A stretch of 64,000 nucleotides of DNA from Doris montereyensis (taxonomy: Eukaryota; Mollusca; Gastropoda; Nudibranchia; Dorididae), in the NCBI GenBank assembly GCA_037039925.1, contig JAXRKP010000321.1, forward strand, positions 280,001 to 344,000, read 5' to 3'. Of the stretch, positions 49,273 through 63,153 are shown one piece after another. How positions within the stretch are numbered: position 1 is the first letter of the stretch; each line of letters opens with the position of its first letter. The notes under the pieces are model-generated. The model did no database searches. It was not told where the DNA came from and worked only from the letters and a program-made list of their open reading frames with translations. A program made the position numbers and the translations under genes.

Positions 49273-49684
49273 ATGATCATATCACATCCTCTCATCTTAC
49301 ATTTTATCGGAAATTATGATGAGGCTGTCATAAAGCTTGCTATCAACTTTTCTGAGAAGCATTTGCTTTGAGACTGTTGTCTTGTAGTGTTCAGCAGAAA
49401 AAGATCATCCCCTTCCCTGCCTCCTTCGATCCTTCAAAAACATTCACACTGACTGAATATGAAGAGTTAAAGAAAATGAAAAGCTTTTTTCATTTTTATT
49501 AATTAAAATATATTTCATACTAAGTCACATAATTGCATCGTTTTATCATTTCATCTTTATCTTTCATTAAGCTCATCTTTATCCAACTATTTGTTCTTTT
49601 CAGGTTTGAAAAGTGGTTCCTAGCGTCAAAAGAGTTTCTGAAATCTCCCAATAAATCTCACCGTTAAAGTTAAAGTCAAGAAGC

Positions 49685-49817
49685 ATGGCAAAATTAGTGT
49701 CTGTGTGTGATTCAGATGTGAGCCATGATTTCCAACGACGACAGGTTCCCATTGAAGTTGATTCAATGAAAGTAAGTGCTTTTCTTCATATGTAACATTT
49801 TATTTATGAAACTCCGT

Positions 49818-49848
<31 letters not shown>

Positions 49849-52800
49849 CATATCAATTGATCATATTCAAATATTTGTCTTCAGGTTTCCTTTTTAAAGA
49901 AGAATTGTTTCTGTTACTGAAAATTCCTGTAACAATCATTTGAATGGCATATATAAAAGATGCCTGCAGCAAAAGTTTTTGTATTCTCACATAATTTTCA
50001 AGGAGTTCTTTAGTAGATATCTAATTCTGTTTGGTAGTTGCACTTTTTGGTAAGAAAAGAAATGTTGGTATGATTTCAAATTGTATAAAAATTAGATGGG
50101 AATGAAAGACACAAATTTGATTTGATTGCATGGTGCTCAACATGTTCTTTTCATGTTGTCTGATTCTCAGATGGTTGTTCAGTTTAATGACAAGTGTTTA
50201 GACTGTGGGAAACTTTGTGGAGCAAAACACAAGGATCTGGAAATTTTCACAAACAAGTTTCACACCTTATCAAAAGATGAGGTAGCTCTTGCCCTTTTTG
50301 GTATCTGGGAAAGATGTTCTCCGATTTGTCTCTCATTTGGTGCCTTGTGTAGGATGTCGGAAAAGGTAAAGCTGTAAATTTGACATTTTTCAATGTTGTT
50401 TGTCCCATGTTATTTCCTGCCACATTATATTTACATGTTTTATACACAAATTATCTTCGTAGTATGCGAGCCTTTTCATTTATATTTAGTACTTCCAAGA
50501 ATGTGGACGTAGTTCCTTCAAGGCCGTTATGGCCCACAGAGTCAAAACTTAATCTGGTTTCAATAGCGTGAAGCAAAACAGTTGATAATAATCACCTTCT
50601 GGACATGTCGCCAGTGCTTGGGCCCATTTGCACCTGGGCTGAGTGGGGAAAATGCATGTTAAGGAACATAATATCGACTCTAGCTTTTGCCTAGATTTGA
50701 ATACTGGACCTCATGATCCTTAGTGCGGCCTGTCACTGACTCCACACAACTGATTGGGATAACCAAACATTATTTTGTCGAATAGGGTCATCAGTTATGG
50801 TGCAGGCAGAGGAAAAAGCAAACAAGTCTATTGTGTGGTGTGATTTTTTGCGTGCTCCATATTTTATGCTCTTACTTTTTGTGTGTGTGTGTGTGTTTAA
50901 AAAAAAAATCCTCAGGTCATGTGCACAGTTGATTTATTTATACTAGCTAAGAAGCCCTCTCTGGTGGGTTAGGTTCTGGATCTAGATCTTAATCTACATC
51001 ATGATTCTACTGACTCTTGCTGAGGGCTTGAACATGATTACATGTCTGTTCCTTTTGTCTAATGGTCCTTTTGTTTCTGTTGGTCAGAAACTGCTTTTCT
51101 TTTTCTTTTTCTGTCAGACATGATGATCCTTTAGATTTAGGTTTAAGTAGATTTTAAACGCTTCCGTTTTGCATTTTGTTGCATAGAGTATGTCTATCAG
51201 TTCGTGTCTGGTTCTTAAAAATAAAAACATCCTGACATTTCTTATGTTATGCTTTTTTGTTCACAGGTACGGCTTATAAATGAAACAATTATATTTTCAC
51301 CCTTTCATCGCAATCAAAATGAATACCCTTTATGCAATTTGACACAAAACTTTGGGAAAATATGCAAATTTTCAGATTTTCAGTTGTTATGTGCCATCTT
51401 GGCTTTAGTGTCTTTTAATATATTTTTTAGTTTTTAGGTTGACTTTTGACTGTTTGAAAATTTAATTAATTCTTTTTCTTTGTTTTAGTGTTGAAAGATT
51501 GTTCCATCAGCTACAAAAAATCTCAGCACCCAGCTATAGAACCTCTTGTGATAACTGCTTATGGAGAGATTTCTGTGCAACATGAGTTTTTGTTTGATCC
51601 ACGTTCACTTTTTTCATTGTTTCATATCCATGGGTAAGGAAAAGGCAATATTACAGTCTACCGTCGTTAATCGGACACTGGCCGTCGCTACAAAAGAATA
51701 TCCAATTTTATTTGATTTACCCACAACCATGAGGATCTCAGGGTTTTTGGTAGGATTTTTTTATTTTGCCCAGGCTGCCCTATAAACAGCCAAGGGATCT
51801 GTAATGTGCACAGAGTTTTTGATCTGCACAGAGGACCTCCTTTTTATCTTCTGTCTCCGATGGGACTAGGTGTCGATGCACCTACCTGGACCTGGGGGTT
51901 AGATTTTACTCGAAAAAAATAGAGAAAATGGTGGGGCTTGAAGCCACAACCTTTGGGTTGAGAGGCAGACACCTCGCCTCTAGACTACAGAGTCCCCCTG
52001 CTTGATTGAATAGTTTCTCTTATAAACGAACATGCATTTTACAGACAGGTTTACAGGAGCTGAAATCTCAGAGTGTGTGTAATTGCGACATCGCATTTCG
52101 ACATATTCATCATATACTCTTTGCAGAGCTGTGTGCTGGAAAATTCACAAATCAGGTAAAAAAGAAAGAAAGAAAGAGGAGATCCAGATAAACAAAGAGA
52201 GACACAGATAAATACACACACAGAAAAGAGAAAGAGAGCCACAGAAAAAAAGAGAGATTTGAAGAGACAAACGGGCAGAGAGAAAGACATGGAGAGGGAG
52301 GGGAGGGGGGGTCGGAAGAGAAAGACATGAAGGTAGGGACGAAGAAGAGAGAGAGCTGAAGGGAGGGGGAGAGAGAGAAAGAGTAACAGACGGAGCGACC
52401 TGTATTACATACAGGCTAGTATTCCTGGCTGTCTCGGCCGGTCTGCAGAAACGAAAGGTGTGAAAAGAGAACACGCATGAGTTGAAATCACAGGAATGAC
52501 GTTGCCTTTTCAGTCAACCATCTCTCATGGGTCATGGTTCAATTCAAAGCACAGAATGTGACACTCAGGGCCATGTGGTAAAGAAGAGGATTAAATTGGA
52601 CGTGTCATCGCTGTTTTAGTTTGCGGAAGATCCCGGTCGCTCTAAAATCTCTTGGGTGCTCGGTGTGTCCGATTGACGGACAGCAGGATAACTACAAACT
52701 ACCGAACTAAATTGTTGCCAAAAATGAGTGTCAGAGTCCGAATAACTAATTGTCAGATCTCTTATAGAGAACAAAGAGAGATTTATTTTGTTCCCAACAA

Positions 52801-53843
52801 TTGTGTCAGATTAGATAGTTTGTCTGATAATAAATGATGGTCCGATTAATGGTGGTAGACTGTATTTCTTTAAGTTAAAAAATTCCAAAACAATGTTTTT
52901 AACACAAACATGATGACTTGTCCTCCTACTACATTTAAATTCTTACATCCAAGTATTTTCCAGTAAGTTAAGTTTTATCAGTTTTCCAATAATTTGATTT
53001 TTTAGTCTGCACACATATTGATTGTGTGGCGGTAGAAGGGAAGGAGGCGGGAGATTGTATGTATATCTATACCAGTATCCTCAATGTATGTAATTTTTAA
53101 GTTTATTCAATTGCTGATAGTTTGATTTTTTAATAGCATTGACATTGTTAGAATTAACTTTTGAATTTTAAAATTTGTTTTTTTTAGATAACCAAAAACA
53201 TGTTTCCCACTTTATACAGTTCAAGGCTCCATTCTGCTGTCGAGTCAATACCGAAAAGCAAGAAAAACAAGAGATGCAATCTGCATTCCTTAGAGACTCA
53301 TAAAGCAAGGACGCTGGGGTGAGTTGTTGTGCCTGTCACGTAATAGATTTTTGTCCTATGTATGGTTTTAATGAATTTAAAAAGATGTCTTTAAAAGCAA
53401 ACACTTTCATTAGCGTATTTCGTAAACACTATTTACAGAGTATATATATAAACAAAAAGGACCTGCAATGTATATGGAAATTATTCTCGCCTGTCTTTTT
53501 TAATTTCCTTTAAATTTGTATGGAATGGATTAAAGCTATTTTTGTGCTTGTTGATGAAGCTGAGGTTGAATGATGTATGTTAACTTTTTTGTATTTTTGT
53601 TTTCTCATTAGTTACTTTATCATGGTATGTATTTATGCCTTCCCGTGGCTTTGCCTGTCTACAAGGGCCCTTCTGGCTATCCTCGATTCCATGCTGCTTT
53701 TTTTCTGGTTGTCTCAAAGTCTGTCTTGTCCTTTTTATGTGCTGTCTTGCCTGCATTGTCCATTGTCTCCCAAAGAGGGATCCCATCGGATTCGCCATCT
53801 CTGGCTGGGTATCTTTCTCTTCTCTCCCTCTCTCTCCTTCTCT

Positions 53844-53932
<89 letters not shown>

Positions 53933-56900
53933 CCCCTCTCTCCCTCCTCCCTGTTTCATTTTGTTTATATATTTTGTTTATCTCTATAACAGTTGCTGGT
54001 TAGAGGCATGGAATGCACTGTCAGACTCTTGTCGGGAGAAAGTTCTAGTGGTGGACATGGACCAGTTACTGACCACTGTGGACAACTATCTTGAGAAGCA
54101 CAAGTAAGCTTAGCAGCCTTTACACTGTTCATTTGTAAGAAATAAGAAGAAAGTAAAAGTTTGTGCGTATGTGTTTGTTTGAGGACATGTTGGTATAAAT
54201 CTAAGAGAGAAGAGCATGCAGGTTTGTTGATAACAAACATCAAGAAGTGAAAGCATGAGCGAAATGTTGAAGAATGCAAACTGGTCACCCTTGGGAGAAA
54301 GAAGAGTAAGGCAAAAAGTCAAGATTCTTTACAAAGCTCGCCAATGTCAAACACTATTCTTATTGAAAGTCTCGAAAACAACTCAAGAAAAAGTAACACA
54401 TATCTTGTTCCACATTCAACATGACAAGTGAATGTCCATCTGAGCTCCTTCATGCCGAAGACCATCCGGTTATGGAATTCTCTACCCAAAATTTTAAGCA
54501 ACATGAATGAAACCACTAATTTTGAACAAAAAATCAATAACATCACTTTGAGGTATAGCTAGACATGTCTATCTGCCCGTTTCACCCATGTAGTCATGGT
54601 TATCTTCATCCACATGAAGCAGCAACTAGCTGGATTGGATTTGGTTGAATTGGATCATGTATGAGGGGAAAAGGAACAGATAGACAAGCAATTAGACGGA
54701 CAAACAGAATTTTTACTTGCACTAACACATCCAGAGTTTATAAATGAAAGTGTTTTTTTTAATGGAAATCAGGAGAATGGAATTGATATTTATGCAGAGG
54801 ATCTTACCTTTCATATTCTGTTTTCTATTTCAATCTGTTATTGCACACATGTTCATAGCAATATTTTTTAATTATTGATTAAACTGTAATGTTATATGTC
54901 ATTTTAATAATGAATAATGGTCATAATAAAACGGTAGATTTTGTATGTTCATATTCTTATTTCATTAAGACTGAACAGGGTATTTTTTCAATACATCCTT
55001 TGGATTTTTTATTATATATCAATTACGAAGATTCATCAAAAGTCCGTTTTACAGTGTAAAGGTAATAATGACTAAACATTCTGTCCTTCACCTGTATGAA
55101 AGTTTGCCAGCCATTTGTCAAATAATTAGGCCCTTCATCAAGATTTGTCCATGTGAAAATAATGCATTTGGATGAATTCATACTTTTCCTTGCTGACCAG
55201 GTTTTGCAGTGAATGCAAGTCGAAGGTGTTCCTTGCTTACAACATTCTCATTGGAGAGCAAGACAGCTCAACAGAAAAAAAAGCTATTGTGCGGCTTTGT
55301 ATGAAAACCTCCGATGTTGTACCAAAGATAGACACGTCCATGTTTTGAATGACACTCAATTCATAGCTCACCTTGTTAAAAAGCAGAACCAGAGTTTCTT
55401 GGCGGGTGAGTAGGATAAAATTGTAATGCGAGACGAATAAACCAATCTCGTTTTTGCCTTTCCATTTTCTTGAAGATACTCTCAAGGATAGATAGTATAA
55501 CTAGTCGTATTATGAATATTTTTTAATGATAAATAAGTAAAGTAAGTTCCTTCAAAAACATTAAGGGACATAGAGCTGGAACTTGTATTGGCTTCTATAG
55601 CATGAAGTGGAACAGTTAATATGTCATCGCCTCCTCGACAGAACTCTAGTCAGTCATGATTTTACTCCCAGTTGATGCTGGTATCAATTTGCATCGGGGT
55701 ACACTGGGAAAATGGGTGTTTCATAAATTTTCAAAAGACCCTAACATTGCCAGGATTTGAATATAGAATCTCACGATCGTAAGTCTGGCAGCCTACCCGC
55801 TAGGCCACCAATGCTAGCTGAAAGATAGATATTTAACGTCTTTCACTTTGCTGCTCTTTCTCTTCATTCTCCTTGAGATCACCACATATATCATCACAGC
55901 AGATACAGTTTTCTCTTTCATGGGAATGGGATATTATTTTGGGGTCGTCTTAAAAAGGATGGGAGGTGGGGGAGTTATAAATACCACATTTCAGTTGTGA
56001 GATCAATGCTTATGATATAAAGGGCGAGTTTAAGAAATTTTGTTCTCTGTTTTGTGTGTTTTAGGAGATTTCTGAAATATTGCTTATTTCTCTACATATT
56101 CTGGACTGAAAGAGCCAAATGAAATGCTCGAATCCTGTACAAATAATATGTCATGGATGGGTATAGTTTTTCACGAAAGGCGATAAGCATTATAATGTTT
56201 TCAAGTAATCTTTATGAAGTATGTCTTTTCTTCCAGGAAAAGAGATCGCCATGCAAAGACCCTTGATATCGCTCAGGAAGAAGTTCTTACTTGCTTGGGT
56301 ATCCATATATTTGAAAGGCTCCATCGCGTGTGGCAGAAACTCAGGAGTGAAGAACAGACATGGTTGATTTTATTCTATCTGGGAGTGGACGCCCTGAGAA
56401 AGAATTATCAGGTATCATTTCATTTATGATTTCGTTAAGAGTTTTCTTATTTGATTTGATTTACCCGCATCCACAACTGAGGTGATCTCAGAGGTTTTGG
56501 TAGGGTATTTAATTTTGCCCCCGGACTGCCTTGTAAACAGCCAATGAATCTTTATAACGTGTACAGAGTGTTGTGATCTGCCTCATTTTTATCGTCCGTC
56601 TCCGATTGGACTTTTTTAGGTGTCTATCTACCTACCTTGTGAAGGGGGAGATTTTACTCAAAAGCACTCGAGAACATTTTTCAACCGTCGGGAGGCCTTG
56701 AACTCACGACCTTTGGATTGATGGGCCCGACGACTTGCCTCTGGACTACCGAGTTCCCTTCAATCAGTTAGTTCCTCCAGCTATCCAGGACTGTGATTCC
56801 ATAAGCCTGTTCTCTATGAATTCAAGAGATGGTCACTTGAAATTGTTTAGAGGCACCAGCTGCTAAGTTAGTAGAGTGTCTGACTATTACTGAGGAGACC

Positions 56901-59900
56901 TGAGTTTGATTTTCATTAAGTAGGGCAGATTTTCATCACCCTCATGTCAACCCAGCAGCAGAAAGGTAGCTAGGTCTATACAGACTTGGCGAAAGTAAAG
57001 TGGACATGGAACACGAAAGCAAGCTTCCACAATTTGCTGTATGTCTAGAAAAAGCTGCACTCTATATTCCGTATTAATCTACCCTCTATAAGGAATATTA
57101 TTATGGGGCTTTACTTGTTAGTTTATTTTACTTTTGGAAGAAATAAAAACAAACATCTCAGCCACTGGCCAGGATGCAGCCAGGACCAGTACCAGCTGAC
57201 CAGACAACCCAAGAGGCTGACCGGAGAGCTCCAATAGGATCACGAACATGTTTATAGATTTTACAGTAACAAATAATCGATTGATGACTATATCATCAGA
57301 TTGCAAACAATCGTTATTCTTTGCCCCACCATCCTTGTAAGGGCATTCCAAATTTGGCGTATAAAGGTGAAAATGCTGTATAGAGTGATGGTTGAAACGA
57401 GGGCTCATATTTTCTTTTAAAATCGGGCGTTTATGCTGATATCTCGTGTATCTAACAATTGACATACTCTTATGGTACTTTGCCCGTCATCACATTCTTT
57501 CCTTTTTTTTTCGCAGTCTTGTCTTTATCATCATCACAAGGTTGCCAATGTCTCCTGTCTTACCTTTAATGGCAGATGTTAAAGATACTCATCAAAGAGC
57601 TTTTTAGCGTTGAAATCTTGAATGATTATCTGCAGGCATGGTTCGGCCTGTCTCATTTTAAAAATCCAATTTACTTAATTAATTTTACATCGTCTTCTTG
57701 TAAATATTATAGATAGTAGTATAGATTTTTTTCTCTTTTTCTTAGGGTGTGTAACACATGTTTTGTTGGTGCTTTTAGAAGTAGGTAACAAATTTGCAGG
57801 TTGTTTTTTACCCAGTCAACGATTGAAATGCATTTTCCTTATCTTAGTATCAAAAATACGAAAGATCGGGAAGATGTGTGTTAGGCATTGTGTTTTACAT
57901 GGGATCATTTATTCTGATAGGAGAATCTTGCTGCTGTGTGATATAATTTTTTTAAATATAACAATCATGATTACTGTCTTGATAATAAAACACAATTTTC
58001 TGACCTTTATAATATGTTGTTGTCTTTTTTCTCTGTCAGTCTGCATTGGAAGAGAAGCAGGGAATAACCAACCTGGAGTTGCTTTGTGAAGAATTTGAAG
58101 AAAAGGAGAAACGGCAAGTGGAAGAAAGAGTTGAAAAGACAGAAACGGCGTCAGAAGAAAGCCAAGTCTCAGCTTTGTAATACCTCAAATAAAGACTGCA
58201 ATGAACCTGTCACTATCGAAGAAATTTGCAAGGTAAGAGGCGTTGCGTTTGTGTTGTATCTGATCAGTTCTGCAATTATTGAGCTCATTCACATGACAAA
58301 TATTAGCATTTTAAAAGAGACCTCATAAGTTCACCAATTAAAGTGGAGCAAAACGAAGGGTTGTTTTTCTTTTTCTTAACTGAATTAAATGTTTTTGTTC
58401 TCAAGTCTTTTGTGACACAGGAAATGACTTCATGATCAATGCCTTTGAATGAAACGAAAAAGTTAATTGCTTGTCTGCTGTTCACAATGAAATATTGTGA
58501 ATTCAATTCTGCAACTTAAAACATAGGCAACTAAGAATAATATTAATGTTATTTGTATAGCGTCTTCCATTGAGACCTCAAGGCGCTGTGCATTTGACGT
58601 AACACACTATAGTCAATTTAACTAGCAAACAACAAGTAATGCCATGATATTAACAAGATAATTATAAAAACGGGGAAGTGTGTCTTAGACAAATATTTTA
58701 CAAAAACGTGCTCTAAAGACACTTTTTAAATGTTGTTGCACAATTTGTGGACCTCACCGACACTGGAAGCGAGTTCCAAACAACGCGTCGGTCCTATTTT
58801 AGAAAACGTTATGCCAAATCTTTTCAATTTTGTTTTAGATTTGAATCAGCTGTCTAGAAGGGGAATAGAGTCAGAGTCTTTCATTTCAAAAGTTTGTGTA
58901 TATGCTGTGCCAGTTTTTCATCTGTATGTTTTGCAATCAGTCAAATCCATGCGTAGTTTTCTTTTGAATGTTTCTCTTCGTGAAGATTTCATTGTGTACA
59001 TAACTTATAAGCCATCTCTCAATGAAGAACCGAGTCAGTGGTCTTAACTTTTTCTTTTAAATTTATCCATCCAGTGTTCAAGCATAGAGGTGAATAATCT
59101 TCCAAAAGGTCATCATGTGAGCAGCTTCCACAATCACCATTCACACGGGGCAAAACTCGTTGCAGGATGCCAACTTCAACTCCCTCACCGTGTCTCTCCA
59201 GGACTGCAGTTTTAAGTCATCACAGACCACCGTCCTTCTCGGGCAAAAGCAGAAGCATGTACAGTCTCAAGCTTGGTGCGATCAAGGGGACACGGACAGC
59301 TGTGAGAGTTGTAGCATGCAAGGTTCCAATGACGGTTCAGAAGGTGAGTCAGGGACCTGTGTTCTGAAATTACCATTTTTTAAAACTTCATAGACCATAA
59401 CATTTTGAAAAGTTCCTTCAAGACCTTTACGGTCCATAAAGCGGAGCTTATCCCGGTTTCAATAGCGTGAAGTGGAACAGGTGGTAGTAATCACCACCTC
59501 CGGGCTAGGAGACTTGTATGATGCAGGGGTTTTTACTCCCAAACTAGTGCTTGTACCAATTTTCACCTGAGCAGAGTGGCAGAAATGCGTGTTACGTGTC
59601 TTTCCCAAGGAACACAACGTGGGATGTAGCTTTGCTAGGATTCAAACCAGAGACCTCATGGTCCCCAGGCTGGCAGCCTAACCACTCGGCCATTGACACC
59701 ACATGATATACCAACCGGTAATTGACCCACCCTCTGTCTCTCTCAGGACAGACTTGCATGCATAAATGGAAACTAATCATTGAGACAAAAAATAAATTTT
59801 GCTTATCAATTGCAGTTTAAAGGCATTGTTGTCTTCTTATTATCTTTTTGTTTTCGTCTTGCAGTTTCCTGTTTATTCACCTGGCAATCATTGCCTAAGA

Positions 59901-62900
59901 TGGATTGGGTAAATGCCAACAAACAAAAAGAAAGAAAAGCAGAGGAAAGACTTACCATATAATAAATATTGAGTTAGTTTCCGATGCTTTGCCATGAAAT
60001 GTACCATTCATTCCTTGCATTTGATAGGTTATTAAAGACAAAGATAGAGAGGAATTTATAGGCTGTACCCCTGCACAAGTACAGGCTCACTGACTGTATA
60101 TCATTCTCATCTTTTCAATCTTGTCTCTATGTTTCCAGAAGGTGATGGCCACGGATCAAGTACAGATAATGTTTATAGCTGTGAATGTGATAAACTGAGA
60201 TCTTCATGCAATGTCAGTGATCCAAAGGTAACCATCTCCTTCTCATTTTTCTCTCGATCGCAAGGTGAAACTTATAATCTTTCATCAATTTCAGAATACG
60301 CAGCAGTAGTTGTTAGTTTTCCCATCTTTTGTCACTGTATGGCTTTTCTTAAAATTATTAAATCTTGTGCTCTTTGCGATGTGTGTGGATAGTTGTTTTG
60401 TATTCATCATGATATCGTTGTGTAGTAGAGCTTTATCGAGCCCGCCGTTTCAGAGTATTGCAAGATGCAAGACTTCTGGGATTTTGGGTATTGCAAATGG
60501 ATTTGTATCTTGCGAGCAGTGGCGTCACAGTGAACAGGTCACTTGAGTGTTGTTAGAAGCAAATCCCCATCAATCCTCAATTCAGCAAGATGCAAGACTT
60601 TCGGCATTTGTGTATTGTTTGTATCTTGCGAGCAGTGATGTCACCACAGCAAGCAGGTCACGTGATTGTTGTTAAAAGCAAATACCTGTCAAGCCTCAAA
60701 TCTGCTCGCATTGATGCAACACCTTACAGCACTCAATTCAGTTGGCTTTGACTGTGTGTGATTGTGACCCTGTGTCAATGATGCCAGCAAGACTGTATTG
60801 CGTGTTATGTCAAAGGTTTGAGGCTCGTATCAAAGTGTTGCAAGCAGTATTGCAAACTCGTTACAGTTCGGTTGTGTAATAATATCTTTTGTCCAGTGGA
60901 TGGGTGGCAGGGGGTGTTAGTAGTTCCTAGTTCTTTCTTGTCACTTTCCTATGTGTCTTTTATTTTGCTGTTTCCTCTTAATTCAAACTGAAATCGCCAT
61001 ATATAGGGGACTGGAAAAATTCCAACAGAGCGAAGAAACAAATCTCTGCTATATTGGTGAATGTCTTCCAGTTTTAGTTTCTTAAAATTTCTGGGGGCAG
61101 GTAATCCTTCCGTAAAACCGGTGTGGACCAATTTGATTACTTTACTGTTGTCATTAACATGTAAAAATCACTCGTATGGATCATCGTGGTAAATGATTAT
61201 GTTTATGGGGTTACTTCCATTCCATTCAGAGGACAATTGGTAATTTGCGCTCTCAAAGTTTCAATTTGTTGTTCGAGTTGTTGGGATTTTTTTTTTCACT
61301 TTCACCCATGGTCCATTGTGGTGTGCAATTTCCTCTCTGGAATCTTTCGTAACTTGTGATTTCTTGTGTAGTAGTATTCATTGTAATGAAAAGTCAAGTG
61401 TTTTGTCACCTTTCTGATATCAAGGGGTTTGTCATCTTTTACCAATCCATTAAGTAATTGGCACTCTCATTCATGTCTGTTTTAAGGCGACTCGGTAATC
61501 CAGAGGCAAGGTATCGGCCTCTCAACCAAAAGGTAATGGGTTCGAGCCCTTGAAGGTTGAAAAATGTTCTCAATTTTTCGAGCAAAATCTACCCCCTGGT
61601 CCAGGTAGTTGGATCGACACCTAGTCCCATCTGAGACAGATTATAAAAAGGAGGTCCCATGTGCAGATCACAACACTGTGCATGTCAAAGATCCCTTGGC
61701 TGTTTTACATGGCAGTCCAGGCAAAATTAAAATCCTACCAAAAACCCTGAGATCACCTTAGTCGTAGATGTGGGTAAATCAAATGAAATCAAATCAAACG
61801 TGTCTGTTTCAATGTGTTGTAAATTTATGTATTTTTCTGTGCATGTTGTCTGGAAATGTCCAACTCAATTTTCAGCGTGTTACCTTTGTCTCTGTTCCTG
61901 TGTTTAGCTTGCATGTGGCGTCTATGATAATATATCAACGGATATTCTGTGTCTTTTCAAACATAGTTACCTGGCTTCTATTTTAACTTAATGTGTTGAT
62001 CACCTTCTCTTTATTTCAATGGGCAGATTATCGGGTCTTGCACCCTTTGTAGTTTGTGTCATGGTTTTCCAAAAGATCTGTTTTAGTATTTGAATAAAAC
62101 AGCAACGAAATAAAGAAGAATATTTATTGTTGTTACGACTAGTGGCAATATTTTTCTTTACAAATAATGGGCATGATCTCTCATTGTCGTTTTTACCACA
62201 GGTTACTCAACACACCAGTAACCCCAGAGACAAAATATCATTCCAGGCTGATGAACAACCGTCTCTGCAAGATCTTTTTAGAGGTAAATGTTTTCTGTAT
62301 TTTTCTCCTTTCTCATTACACAAGAAAATTACAGATAAAGAAATTGTTTGTTTCACTTCACTGCCAAAAAAATAAGTTGCTCTAACTTTACCCACTGTAT
62401 CAGTATACAACTGGATAAAAGAAGAAAAAAAGACTACAATTAATACTTACCTGTAATATTTAAATAAAAAATTTTCTTGTCTAAATAATTGTATGCTTAC
62501 AATTCATCCAGTAAATAAGCTTGATTCAATGTGTGCGTCGCTAATTTTGCGATTAGGTTCTTATCCTAGGTTCTTATCCGAGCAATGCTAGCTGCTCTGA
62601 CATTGTGTTCCTGGGAAAGAACGCTTAATGCGCATTTTACACACAATATGTTGTGATCTAAATGGAGATTTCTGAAAGTCAAAGCGGACATACTTGTTAA
62701 GACTTGTTAAGACCTTTTCAAAGCGGTAAATCTCTAGCCGTATTAAACCATTTTGTGCATAACAGATTATGGTTTCTCCATTTACTACGTTCTAAAAGAC
62801 TAAAGCAGTTATTAACTTGTAATCCAAAAACCATAAAATAGTGTTTGCAGCCCTATTTGATTATTTCTTATATTTTTTGCGTCTCTGAAAAATAACGTCA

Positions 62901-63063
62901 TATAGGCCTACGCATTTTTACTGATTTACTCAATGAACCTTTTTTATTCTTTTTCCTTTCTTTTTTCTTTTTTTGGTCAAGGGAAGTATCAAATGAAGAT
63001 ATTAAAAGACCTTGAATAGAGAAATGAAACATTTCACATTATTATTATTATTAATATTATTAA

Positions 63064-63153
<90 letters not shown>

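Noticed and set aside
57118..57465. 115-codon minus-strand frame
   Set aside because: Lies in a GGNBP2 intron on the opposite strand, with no splice context or recognisable domain.
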